Assembly (NCBI GenBank): GCA_030549495.1
Contig: JAUIRK010000896.1
Location: 651,001-715,000, forward strand
Length of the DNA stretch: 64,000 nt
Direction of reading: 5' to 3'
Origin: Nectonema munidae
Lineage: Eukaryota > Nematomorpha > Nectonematoida > Nectonematidae
Numbering within the stretch: position 1 is the first letter of the stretch; each line of letters starts with the position of its first letter. Positions 11,071 through 21,330 of the stretch are shown here, piece after piece. Both the position numbers and the translations under genes were made by a program. The notes beneath the pieces were generated by a model. The model was not told where the DNA came from, searched no databases, and worked only from the letters and a program-made list of their open reading frames with translations.

Positions 11071-12994
11071 ATAAACACACGAACACGAACCCCCAACTTA
11101 CAAGAATAGCTTATAAAAACCCTCAAATGGGCATACGCATGAACATCTGAGACAACCCATTACAACAACTAACACCCATATAATCACTCAGGAAAACTGT
11201 TAGAGAATGACGAAAAAAACAGACACACATACGCAAGCAGATAGACATATACACACACAAACGCAAGCAGACACACACAAACACACCCACACAAACATAC
11301 CTACACAAACACACACACAAACTCACACACACGTACACGTACAGACGGATACCAGAGACGCACAGAAACATAAATACGTGCATACACATGCGCAATTACA
11401 CACACACACGGACAAACACTTCCACACACATAGATACCAACACTTTCACATACACGCACTAACACTTCTACACACACACACACACACACGCACACACAAA
11501 AACTTCTACACACATAGACGCGCCAACACTTCTAGACACACTTGGTAATTGTGTTCACACGCCCTCAGACATAAATACACATGCACAGACACCCATAAAC
11601 ACGTATGGAAGCATACACACACAAACACTTCTACTCACATTGATAAGTGTGCAGCACACACACACGTAAACACACAGACACAGACACCCATACACACACG
11701 AAGAAGCACACGACACTAACACACATGTAAATACACATCAACACTTCCACACGTAAACACATATACACATACGTAAACACACACACACACACGTAAACAC
11801 ACACACACACGTAAACACACACACACACACGTAAACACACACACCCACAAACACAGCAACACTTCCACACACACACGCAAACACAACACACGAGGAGAAG
11901 CATATACAGTAAGTCCTCGCTACTTCGCGGCTTCAGTGCATCGCGGATTTTTTAGCAATATTTAGTTAAAATTAAATATTATTCAATCAGCTAAAAACTT
12001 TATCTTAATTTTCATTTTTAAAACTTCTAATTATTAACCTCTTTTTAATTGTTTTATCCTGTCACTTTTGTTTTTTGCTTTCCGATTTTATTTAAAATAT
12101 GACCTAGTGTAATGCAAGAATATGTTTAATTCAATCCTAACCATATTTATGGCTCAGCTAAGTCTCATACTTAAGAAGAAAACGCACAAGAGCAAGAAGA
12201 GAAAATAGAAGCGCGAGGAATCATCCTAGAAAATCTACAGTAATTATGCAACATGACAAAGGTATTGCAACAATTTGCACTAGAGGTCGACGACAATATG
12301 GTTAGAGCTGTTGAGGTTAGTAATCGTATTGATGGGGTTATGTCTTTGTAAAAAAGTATTTTACAGCAAAAGAAAATACAAAGACAGCAATTACCCATTA
12401 CTATGTTTTTATCCAAAGGAAAAATTTCAGCAATATCATCAAAAGAATCTACGAGTAGTGTGTAAGCCCCTTCATTGCAACCACTAGGTTCTGTGTCTTC
12501 TAGATGAAAATGTTGACGAAATGTGACAATAATTTTACAATGAGGCGCCTTCCTAATGATTTTGAAAACTCCATTTTATTTTGGCTCAATAAATAAAACA
12601 ATTTAAATTTTATATGCAATCATTAAAATAAATGAATACATCATATATAAAAAATAGATAGATAGATATTTAAAATATTTTGACCTAAGACACAGACGCA
12701 TAATTTCTTAAAAAGACTAATTGTTTTTACTTCGCAGATTTTCACTTATCGCGGGAGGTTTCGGTCCTTATTAACCGCGATAAACGAGGGATCACTGTAC
12801 ACACATACACCAAAACTTATACACGCACACTAATGAGGGTACCACCAAAGGTCACATGTACATATACACACCCTGATGAAAGGGTACCACACAAGCTGAC
12901 ACGTAGATACACATAAACGCACATATATATATACATACACACACGAAATAGCATACACACAAATGTAGGCATACATGCGCATGTTATGTTTGAA
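11060..12994. repeat. CA-rich low-complexity DNA splitting the piggyBac gene
   Basis: About 1 kb of imperfect acacac/cacacg words flanks the embedded Tigger element. Phrases such as acacttcyacacacacacac recur irregularly with gtaaacacac units (11760-11850). Near 12833-12930 a roughly 55-bp unit starting agggtaccac occurs twice. Long reading frames on both strands here are low-complexity artefacts of the dinucleotide repeat. The segment lies between the N-terminal and central parts of one transposase gene, so it arose or inserted after the piggyBac copy. Confidence 0.8.
11907..12797 (+). mobile_element. Tigger/pogo-type DNA transposon, internally deleted, 891 bp
   Basis: The left end cagtaagtcctcgct and the right end, read inward, cagtgatccctcgttt share the CAGTxxxxCCTCGxTT terminus of Tigger elements, with ta at both borders (11905-11906 and 12798-12799). 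About 12255-12520 on the plus strand reads RIDGVMSL, then SILQQKKIQRQQLPITMFLS, the C-terminal tail of a pogo-family transposase. The DDE core is missing. It sits inside the CA-rich segment within the piggyBac element, making three nested layers. Confidence 0.85.
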
Positions 12995-13004
12995 AAAATC
13001 TCTA

Positions 13005-13340
13005 TTACCCATAATTCTCATCCATTTTTTTTCTTGTCATCATGTAAATGTGTCCAACCAATTCTTTCGAGAAAAACAATGAAAAAGATTCTAGTGGTTT
13101 TCTCATGTCTTTTGCTTTACCTTTCGTTCCTGGAGGATTTCTCGTAACATTTCTTATATTTCTACTTCTGGGTCTTCCACTTTTCTTAGAAACGGGATTC
13201 CATGAGTACGAAGTTCCATCTGGGGTTTCAAGATTTTCATCATATTCGAAATCACTGTTTTCAGAACTTGAAAACGAACAAGTGAAATTATCATCGCTAA
13301 AGTTGGCTGAACATTCTGAAGAGAGAGACGAACTATCCAT
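13005..13340 (-). pseudogene. piggyBac transposase, N-terminal part
   Basis: From the ATG at 13340 the protein begins MDSSSLSSECSANFSDDNF, an acidic serine-rich leader, followed by basic KKSGRPRSRNIRNVTRNPPG and then FSLFFSKELVGHIYMMT, the opening helix of the piggyBac catalytic domain (LFFxxELxxxI). It stops just after this at 13005. The rest of the domain resumes at about 11070 beyond the CA-rich segment. Upstream, in-frame sequence to 13448 is hydrophobic and probably untranslated leader. Confidence 0.8.
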
Positions 13341-13806
13341 AAGGCGAAAAAAAATCAGAAAAGTAAATGTAAAAATAAGAAGCAAAGAGCTTATGAAACA
13401 AAAATGGTATGTGTTCACGAAATAACACTTTATGGATGACAGATGCAAAAGTGATTCATCCGTAACGTGGTATGATTAGCATTAGAAAAACTGGCAAGAA
13501 AATGCAATGATTTGCAACGTCATGTAAAAATATTTAGGTCGGAGGAACCACAAGTTGGCAGAACAACACATAACGATGATGAACGGAGAGATACATTACG
13601 AATCATGAAAACAACATGCTTTGTGTGTGTTGAAAAAATAATAAACAGATACTCAAGTTTGTTTATAGTGGAAGAAATCAAAATAGAAATGATTTTGTGA
13701 TTGTCGGGAGAGCATTGCGTGAGTATTCTCAACGTTTTTGTTTCAAAAGACGACACTAATGGCAATTGTGATGCAACTGGAGTAAAACTCCAGAGGGCGT
13801 CATGCG

Positions 13807-14371
13807 TGCTATATTCAATTAAGAACGTCATGCCAAGGTTAATAATTATTTGAATATTGAAAATGTGAAAATTTGTTAAAAAATTTCTGGTTGGATGGAA
13901 ATACAAAATTAAGTTAAAAACGCTAATTATTATTCTATTTTTATGCATTATGATTAAATGATTAATTAATCATTACTATTGATTAATTAAAAAAGTTTCC
14001 AAAATTGAGTTTTTAATCCACTTGTCGATTCATTTTTTTAATTTGAGATAATTATTAAGGAATATGTCATACTAATACTGCCCAATTAGTTAGTGGATAT
14101 GGGTAATTAGTCACATGTCTTTCTGTAAAATAATTTTTTGGTAAACCTCATTGCAGTGATGGAATAGCCTATACTAACTAATCCTTATTTAACTCACTAA
14201 TACTTAATACCTAACTAACTAATTTTAATAACTAAGAATATGAACTGACCCCTTAAGATCAAGGAGTCATGATTTAAATGAAGGATTAAGGTGTATTCAT
14301 CTCAAAAATTTGTATTCAAATGCCGAAGTCAACTCCTTTTTCAACTTGTTGGCATTTTTTTTTCTTTTTAA
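13807..14371. other. Gene-free AT-rich stretch
   Basis: taactaac/taattag-rich DNA at about 14080-14240 resembles the similarly worded stretches at 6670-6830 and 59430-59530. No gene was seen. Confidence 0.3.
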
Positions 14372-14500
14372 CCCGTTAACGACCAGAATAATCAGACTAT
14401 ATCTCATGTAAAGCTGAAGATTTGTTTTAAAGAGCATTGATAAACGCAGACGATTTTATTTTTGTAAAGTCGACATATGTCGATTGTGGTCGATAACCGG
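14372..14500. mobile_element. piggyBac-like MITE, copy 2
   Basis: ttaa lies on both sides (14368-14371 and 14501-14504). The ends are cccgttaacgacca and tggtcgataaccgg. The interior carries aatcagactata, aaagctgaaga and gcagacga, the same motif order as the copy at 25023. Confidence 0.8.
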
Positions 14501-14654
14501 TTAACCCTGTTTGAAGCAAGCTATAAAAGTAACAAAAACTAGCAAGGAGGCAGAATCTGCCCTCCCTTCAAATTCAAGGAAAAGTGTTTTTGAACTTTAC
14601 AGATATTTTCTACCATTTTCAAGTATGCATACTTGATTGGTTCTATTCACTTTT

Positions 14655-14965
14655 AAGAGAAACGTAACAATAATGAAGAAAATCAATCAGAATTGACAGT
14701 ACCTGTCTAAAAATTGTTAAGATTTTAATGCTTAAAACACAGAATCACTACACATTTTATGTATGCTGAATCAATTGGCGCTACTCAATTTTCTTCGATA
14801 GATACGAATCATGCAAAACATCAATCAAAAATGACAACATTTGTCAAAAAAAATTCAAAATTATTAATGTGTAAAACACAGATACACTACACATTTTAAG
14901 TACGCTGAATCAATTGTCTTAATTTTCACCAAAAGAGACCTATTATGCAGAAAAGCACTAACATT
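14655..14965. repeat. Two-copy tandem repeat of about 139 bp
   Basis: aaaacacag followed by tacacattttaagtacgctg-like sequence appears at about 14735 and again at about 14874, preceded both times by catcaatcaaaaatgaca-like sequence. The two units are diverged. They lie just left of the 329-bp satellite and may be distant relatives of its monomer. Confidence 0.55.
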
Positions 14966-15192
14966 AATAATTTAAACTACTAATAAGAGACACATACAAT
15001 ACCATATTTGAGATTTTGAATACATATTTGATTTGCCGAATCGTTGGGGATAGAACTTCACACAATAAAATAAATTATACACCTATAAATTTGTAGGAAT
15101 GGAGAAATTTATTAGAAATTCTATGGGAAAAATTTTGAAAAAGAAAATCTGCAATTTCTCTATACAATTGTGACACCAAACAACTAGTATTG

Positions 15193-15284
15193 ATGATGAG
15201 GACCAACTCATGTTTAACTTTATGACGGTTTATGAAATATATTCGATAAACTACATCACTCTAGAAAAAGATGTACGGGATTTT
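15193..15284. repeat. Left flank of the 329-bp satellite array
   Basis: This matches the second half of the 329-bp unit (for example 20495-20590), from gaccaa through cggtttatgaaatatattcg to ctagaaaaagatgtacggga. It is cut off from the rest of the array by the LINE insertion that starts at 15285. Confidence 0.85.
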
Positions 15285-15299
15285 TTTAATTAATTAATT

Positions 15300-16101
15300 A
15301 ATTAAGTTGTTTTGTGACGTTCGCACCCATCCTTTCGGATATCGTGGCCCGCCCGGAATGCTGAGTCCAAGTCTAACTGGACTTTCCATCCCACTAAACA
15401 CCAATCGGCCCTTGTTACAAAAGAATAGCTCTATTATATATAGTATTTTACAAGAATTTATGTGACAATATATAAATACAACTGAGAGAACGATACAATC
15501 CTAACACGAACGCTCCCAATTTGGGAAACAAACTTATTGTCTAGTGATAGCTTGATTACTAACCACGTAGAATCGCGTCGCTAGAGCACTACCTAACCGT
15601 AAAAACCTTTGAATTCTTCAGAGGAAGAAAACCAGGGTAAAAAACCGGCACAACGGAATGTATCTTGTTCCTAAATAAAAGAATATGATTATAAAAGGTA
15701 TATGCTACAAAAATAGAAGCGTTTGAAGGCATGCAATATCTTATATATTATTAATAAATAATATTTGATACATGTTATAGGGTTAAGAAAGATATACATA
15801 ATTTAAGGCATGCTAGGTTAGGAACAATCTACCCCTGGAATTTGACTCCATCCCTAAATGTCGTCCCTAGGATATATGTTTTAATATTGGAATGTATGTT
15901 TAAACGGTCCTACAAGCGGACTCCTGTAGAGGCCAGATTACCGACTATGCCTAACCTAGCTCGTAAGATGAAACTGTTTTGGGACTTATACCTTGTGCCA
16001 ATCCTAAATTTAAGTAGGCGGATCTAGAACTCAGAAAAAAACAGAACTATATCGCAGAACGCAGAATTCCCTATTGCTTGGGGGCTATTGTATATGGGTA
16101 G
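15300..16101 (-). other. 3' UTR of the Jockey-like LINE
   Basis: About 800 bp lie between the ORF2 stop at 16102 and the (aatt)n tail. No coding frame is supported here. The 3' end is richer in G+C (for example gtggcccgcccgg at 15345-15357) than the host DNA. In LINEs this region usually carries the recognition signal for the element's own reverse transcriptase. Confidence 0.6.
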
Positions 16102-17526
16102 TCACCTAGGATAATTTTTCTCTTTTTTTTTAGCATATACCCCCAAGAACGCTTCAGCCTGGGTTTGCGTGAGCTCCCAAGCTTGGCATAATTGTGGGCA
16201 ATGCTTGTGTGTTCTCAATTTTTCAATAAACTTTTTATTTAATTTCTCCAACCTTTTCTGGAACCAAGAAAAGGAGGTCCGGCTATGAGCAATAGTGAAA
16301 GGGTTGCCATAAACAGTCCTAAAAAGTTTATACACGAGGTCATCTATTTTGTTGGTCCAAGTTGAGGGAAGGCATCCCAAAATGGAGTTTCCATAAGTCA
16401 ATTTCGGCATTGTTAGGATTTTAATGACCTTGCCTACCACTGTGGAATTGACCCCAAGGTCTTTAAGACATCCATATAGCGCTAGATCCTTCTTCCCCTT
16501 TTTTATCTTTTCGTGAGCTTCACGATGAAAACTAAATCCTGCATCCCAATTGATTCCTAGATATTTTAGGTGGCGAACTCGGGGAATATTCCCTATAGTT
16601 GGCGGGTTATTTTTGGGACAATTAGCGCCAAAGATGATGAACTTGCATTTAGAGTAATTCACCTTAAGGTTCCATCCAGTGAAATACCCCCCTAATATGG
16701 TATTTACGTCCGTAAGGTGTTTGCAAATACGCGGAACACGCTTAGCGGAGTAATATACACATATGTCGTCTGCGAAACTGATTATCCTAGCATAGATTGA
16801 CTTATTGAAAGAGTCCCTAATATCAGATAAGTAGATGTTGAACAGAAGAGGGCTTAGAGGTGAACCTTGGGGGACCCCGCGGCCTAGGCTTATTCTCCTT
16901 GAAAATTTATTATTTATTCTGATCTGAAATGAGCGTCGAGAAAGGAAACTGTGAACTACCTTGAAGATACATGATGGCACAAACATGCTACTTAGTTTGA
17001 ACAGCAAACCCTCATGCCAGACCGTATCAAAAGCCTTCTCCAGGTCGTAAGATATCATCCCAACGTAGAGGCCATCATTTAAGCTTTTTGCAACATCATG
17101 ATGCAAGGTAAGCAGAGCATGATTTGTTGACAAACCTTTTTGAAATCCAAACTGTTCTTTTGGGATAATTGCATGCTCCTTGCACCAAGCATCGAGTACT
17201 CCAAAAATTAATTTGTCATACACTTTGCTGAGGCAAGGGAGAAGACTGATAGGCCGTAGGTCACTCGGTTTGCCGCTCTTCTTGCCAGCCTTTGGCACAC
17301 AAATAAGTATAGCCCTTTTATAGCAGTCTGGGTAAAACCCATCTTTTATAAAAGAGTTATATATTGCCAGCAAGACGTCCCTAAACCTAGGGGGAAGATT
17401 CTTGATGAATAGATTACTAACTTCATCCCAACCCGCCGCTTTCCTAGCTTTAAGCTTTTTAATGATTTGAACCAGGTCCTCTAGGATGAAGTTAATGTCG
17501 TTCGTCGCAGGTAAACGCCTAAAAAA
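16102..17526 (-). pseudogene. LINE ORF2, reverse transcriptase part
   Basis: The block order is intact: DLRPISLLPCLSKVYDKLIF, QFGFQKGLSTNHALL, MISYDLEKAFDTVWH (motif A), GRGVPQGSPLSPLLFNIYLS (motif B), SFADDICVYY (motif C, catalytic FADD near 16770) and LKVNYSKCKFIIFG (motif D), followed by HLKYLGINWD and a C-terminal region ending NYPR with a stop at 16102-16104. The frame is open over its whole length. It is one base out of step with the endonuclease part: a run of seven T on the coding strand near 17521-17527 would read through if it had six. It copies the element's RNA into DNA at the target site. Confidence 0.92.
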
Positions 17527-18751
17527 ACTCAATTTCAGAATTAAAATTTTTCGGACCTGGATTTGTCCTATACACATCTTCGTAATAATCAGCAAGCAGT
17601 GCACATTTATCTTCCGCCTCAATGGCTGTTCGGTTATTCCAAGTGACCGACGTTGGACCTTTGCAGCCAGGCTTCAGACCTCTAACCAGGTTCCAGAACT
17701 TCGAAGAGCCCTGTAGCGGGTTAGAGGCTTTTGTGATGCTTGTGACTTTCCTAGATGTGGTTTCGCCGAGCTTTTTCCTAATGAGTTTTTGTAATCGATT
17801 GATGAGATTCTTTGTCTCGGCGTCCCTAGTGTGTATGTATTTTCTATAGAGAGCTCGTTTTTCTTTGATGAGTAATAGGACATTCTTCGGAATTGGATTT
17901 TCGTATTTTCTAACCTCCTTCAAGGGAACTGCCTCTCGTGCCGCGGAGAGAATAGCATCGTTGACACACTCCGCGAGTTCCTCAGGAGGTTTTACTCCTA
18001 TGCACATCATGACCCGCGGGGCTGAATCATTTAGTAGCGACCTAAACCTATCCCAGTTGGCTTGGCTGAAGACCCACCTCTTCACTAAATTTCCCTTGTC
18101 AGCCGTGAATTGTGGACCTAAAGAAACTGTGACCAACAAGGGCTTGTGGTCAGATACACAGCAATCCTGGATAACCACTATTGAGGCTAGAAGTGGTCTT
18201 AGATTAAAAGACATGATTGCAAGGTCTAACACATTCTTTTCACGAGTCGGTGTTGGATCGTTAGCGATAAACGCATACGAATCCTCTACCAACTTGAGTA
18301 AGTCGGTGCCAGCCGCGCTATTGGTTTCACTAAACAGTCTAGTGTGGTGAGCGTTTAGGTCACCTAGTAGTAGCACCTTATCGGAGGAACGAAGATATTT
18401 TTCAATAAATTCGTAGTCCAACAGAGGGTTACTAGGCGGGTTGTAACAACCCAGCACAACTAAATGTCCAGCTCTACCAAGATCAAGCTTCAGAGCCATT
18501 GAGTCCCCAGAGTCACTTATCGTGAAACTGGAAACCTTTAACCCCTCTCGCACACCCATCGCTAGACCTCGCGAGTGGCTTGTACCAGGATGCACAAATG
18601 TCCTATATCCGAGGATGCGGATGGAATATTTGGCTTGAGATTTGACTTCATTCAGAGAGAAGACGTCTATGCTATGTTCGGCCAGAAGCTCAATTAGAGC
18701 GCTACGTTTCTTAGCCAAGCCATTAATGTTGAAATGCAAAAATTTGAGCAT
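17519..18751 (-). pseudogene. LINE ORF2, apurinic-like endonuclease part
   Basis: The ATG at 18751-18749 starts 26 bases after the ORF1 stop. Exonuclease-endonuclease-phosphatase motifs are present in order: FNINGLAKK (residues about 6-14), SLNEVKS (catalytic Glu), SHSRGLAMGVREG, LGCYNPPSN, LLLGDLNAHH (Asp/Asn pair), NVLDLAIM and VSDHKPLLV (catalytic Asp-His). The part after the nuclease (PIPKNVLLLIKEKRALYRKY and the KFWNLVRGLKPG block) is the usual linker to the RT. The frame stops at 17519, just past the frame break described for the RT part. The enzyme nicks target DNA to prime reverse transcription. Confidence 0.92.
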
Positions 18752-18777
18752 GACAGATTGGCACTACACTATCCTAA

Positions 18778-20064
18778 TTACTGGCACTCTAGTAGGAGGT
18801 CCGCAGCCACTGCACTCACCATTTTCTCCAACTGTTCTTTGAACAGTGGTGAATTGAAAATTGAGAGCGCTATTTTTAAAATGGCCTCCTCAGAGAAGGA
18901 TGGCTCATTTACTACTGTTACCTTGGGTGATACAGGACTAGTTACTACTTGGGAATAAGAAGCACTAGCTAATACTGGCTTTGATGGAATGTATGGCGCT
19001 GGCCTGTATACCTGAGCAGGCTTTGCCTTTGTGATTACCTTAGATGATTGCTTTGAATTTACTTGTATTCTTTTTGAATCTTCTTTTTGTTGAAGAGCGG
19101 ATATTTTCGAAGGACAATTATTGTAGGCAGCTGAATGCCCTTGACCTCCACAAAGATAGCACTTTGCAACAGATGGCTTTTCTGAATTACATGAACGGCG
19201 ATCATGCTCGCCCCCACATATCAGACAGCACTCTTTATTCGGACACGCTGCTGATACATGCCCTAGTTTTTGGCATTTGTAGCATTGAAGCGCCCTCGGT
19301 TTAGGTAGGAATTCGTGGCAAGTGAATTTCAAGCCCAGGATGTTGAGCCCATTCTTAGTGAGTGATTGCAAGTGTATCTTGTTGTCAAGGATAACCTTTA
19401 GACAAGACCCTTTGGTCATGTTTTTGAACAATGGTTCAATTTTGCACTGATAGCCTAGGATCTTGATTGCGGCCGCAACATCAGGAGCATCCTCCATGGT
19501 AAGCCCTTTGATGACGACGGCACAAGCCTTCTCCCTAGCTACATAACCATTGACAAAGGGCCATTTCGCAAAGGGTTGTAGAAGTGAGTTCTTGGATTCA
19601 ACATCCTCAACTAGAATTTTAATGAGGTTTAGCTTAGGCAGCTTAAACATATTAACGATTTTTAAATTAGGTTTTTGGGCTTTAATAGCTTTGTAAGTTG
19701 CCAACTTACTTCCAAGATTAGGGACATTTTTTAAAAAAACAGAAATAAATTTGGCCACCGGTCTGGCTGTAACAGCAGTTGTCACGAATTGATGTCGCTT
19801 TGGGCGGCCAACTACCTTAATAAATTCCCCTTCTGACCTAGAGTCGGCGGGGTGTTCCCTCTTGTTTTGAATCAGGGATGCCTCGGGTTCGCTCTCTGTA
19901 GAGCTTGAGCAGAGGCTCGCGGACAAGTTTTTACAACTCCTTAAGTTGATAGCCTCATTCCTTGGTGACTCAGAGGAGGAGACCGAACCTTGATTATTAT
20001 TAATAGGAGAAAATTTTTTTATACTTACGCCTAGCCTAGTACTAGACTTCTTCTTTGTCTTCAT
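18778..20064 (-). CDS. LINE ORF1, CCHC zinc-knuckle RNA-binding protein
   Basis: This is a 428-residue frame with an ATG at 20064 and a stop at 18778-18780. The N-terminal 90 residues are basic and serine-rich. Residues about 100-250 form the conserved gag-like region of Jockey-type ORF1 proteins (PVAKFISVFLKNVPN, MEDAPDVAAAIKILGY). Three zinc knuckles follow at about 261-274 (CYKCQKLGHVSAAC), 280-292 (CLICGGEHDRRSC) and 302-317 (CYLCGGQGHSAAYNNC). The tail is rich in S, P and K. The protein would package the element RNA. It shows no stop or frame change and could be translated. It is an element gene, not a host gene. Confidence 0.9.
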   Translation of the reverse strand: MKTKKKSSTRLGVSIKKFSPINNNQGSVSSSESPRNEAINLRSCKNLSASLCSSSTESEPEASLIQNKREHPADSRSEGEFIKVVGRPKRHQFVTTAVTARPVAKFISVFLKNVPNLGSKLATYKAIKAQKPNLKIVNMFKLPKLNLIKILVEDVESKNSLLQPFAKWPFVNGYVAREKACAVVIKGLTMEDAPDVAAAIKILGYQCKIEPLFKNMTKGSCLKVILDNKIHLQSLTKNGLNILGLKFTCHEFLPKPRALQCYKCQKLGHVSAACPNKECCLICGGEHDRRSCNSEKPSVAKCYLCGGQGHSAAYNNCPSKISALQQKEDSKRIQVNSKQSSKVITKAKPAQVYRPAPYIPSKPVLASASYSQVVTSPVSPKVTVVNEPSFSEEAILKIALSIFNSPLFKEQLEKMVSAVAADLLLECQ

Positions 20065-20255
20065 CTTTCACCAAGAGGAGGATGATAAAAAGTTGAGTGG
20101 AAGGATAAAACGGTGGTAGGAAAAAAATATATTGAGCGCACTGGATATCAAGAGAGAGAGAGAGTGATGGTGTACGAAGTAGTGATATCAAGAGAGAGAG
20201 TAAGAAAATCGTGTGATGAAAAGGGGACAAGGCGGAAGCGCAAAGCGGAAAAGTG

Positions 20256-21330
20256 GGGATTTTACATGAAATATATGTTTTATACGAAATCAACTGAGCT
20301 AGTTTCATCTCTGGACTCAGTTTTCGCTTTTAAAGTTTGAAAATATCTACAAGTGTCAATCAAATACGCGGTTAAGTATGAAAACTCTTTCCAAAATTAT
20401 CTCAAATTTTATATGAAATATATGTTTTTATAACAAATCAACAATGTTAGTTTCATTTCTGGCTTCAGGTTTTGCCTTTAGGATTTAAAAATAATTAAAT
20501 AATGACGACCAAATCATGTTTAACTTTATGACGGTTTATGAAATATATTCGATATAAACTACATCACTCTAGAAAAAGATGTACGGGATTTTACATGAAA
20601 TATATGTTTTATACGAAATCAACTGAGCTAGTTTCATCTCTGGACTCAGTTTTCGCTTTTAAAGTTTGAAAATATCTACAAGTGTCAATCAAATACGCGG
20701 TTAAGTATGAAAACTCTTTCCAAATTTATCTCAAATTTTATATGAAATATATGTCTTTATAACAAATCAACAATGTTAGTTTCATTTCTGGCTTCAGGTT
20801 TTGCCTTTAAGATTTAAAAATAATTAAATAATGACGACCAAATCATGTTTAACTTTATGACGGTTTATGAAATATATTCGATATAAACTACATCACTCTA
20901 GAAAAAGATGTACGGGATTTTACATGAAATATATGTTTTATACGAAATCAACTGAGCTAGTTTCATCTCTGGACTCAGTTTTCGCTTTTAAAGTTTGAAA
21001 ATATCTACAAGTGTCAATCAAATACGCGGTTAAGTATGAAAACTCTTTCCAAAATTATCTCAAATTTTATATGAAATATATGTTTTTATAACAAATCAAC
21101 AATGTTAGTTTCATTTCTGGCTTCAGGTTTTGCCTTTAGGATTTGAAAATTCATATAAGTGTCAATCCAATTTGCGGTTTACTTCTAAATTTATCTCAAA
21201 AAATATTAATAAAAATTTTACATGAAATATATGTTTTTATACCAAATCGATCTTTTGGCTTTATTTCTGAAATCACTTTTCGCATTTAGGGTTTAAAAAT
21301 ATCTGTAAGCTTTAACCCTTTTAGGGATCT
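20256..21330 (+). repeat. Satellite array: 329-bp unit built from a roughly 150-bp monomer
   Basis: gggattttacatgaaatata recurs at 20256, 20585 and 20914, an exact 329-bp period with near-identical copies. Within each unit a second, diverged monomer starts about 150 bp on (ttttatatgaaatatatg at about 20407, 20736 and 21065), followed by a linker with tgacggtttatgaaatatat. A further diverged monomer begins at about 21217, and traces continue to about 21500. Each monomer holds the gaaatatatgtttt, agtttcat and ggttttgccttt-like words. This is higher-order satellite structure. It has no coding capacity. Confidence 0.9.

Larger units (their letters stand above)
9463..13806 (-). mobile_element. piggyBac transposon, interrupted by CA-rich DNA and a Tigger element
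   Basis: Matching inverted repeats close the element: cgcatgacgccc with ggagttttactcca at 9463-9492, and its complement tggagtaaaactcc with gggcgtcatgcg at 13778-13806. Between them a piggyBac transposase is read on the minus strand, N-terminus at 13340 and C-terminal Cys/His cluster near 9721. The coding region is interrupted between about 11080 and 12995. I could not find the canonical ttaa directly at both borders, so the outer limits may be a few bases off or the target copies mutated. The transposase has stops and frame changes in addition to the insertion, so the copy is dead. Confidence 0.8.
15285..20255 (-). mobile_element. Nearly complete Jockey-like LINE, 4.97 kb, inserted in a satellite
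   Basis: The minus-strand order is a short 5' UTR (20255-20065), ORF1 with zinc knuckles (20064-18778), ORF2 with endonuclease and reverse transcriptase (18751-16102), a roughly 800-bp 3' UTR, and an (aatt)n tail ending at about 15285. gggatttt flanks both sides (15277-15284 and 20256-20263), an 8-bp target duplication. The satellite sequence is continuous across the join if the element is removed. RNase H is absent, ORF1 has CCHC knuckles, and the tail is a microsatellite, which fits the Jockey group. The only clear coding lesion I see is one frame break in ORF2, so the insertion looks recent. Confidence 0.9.

Noticed and set aside
11123-11903. Long reading frames on both strands made of Cys-Val or His-Thr runs
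   Set aside because: They are translations of (ca)n-type DNA in every frame and carry no domain.
14655-14965. CRISPR-like direct repeats
   Set aside because: The units are about 139 bp, diverged and only two, in an animal genome; this is an ordinary tandem duplication.
17865-18350. 161-residue plus-strand frame
   Set aside because: It is the antisense shadow of the LINE endonuclease.
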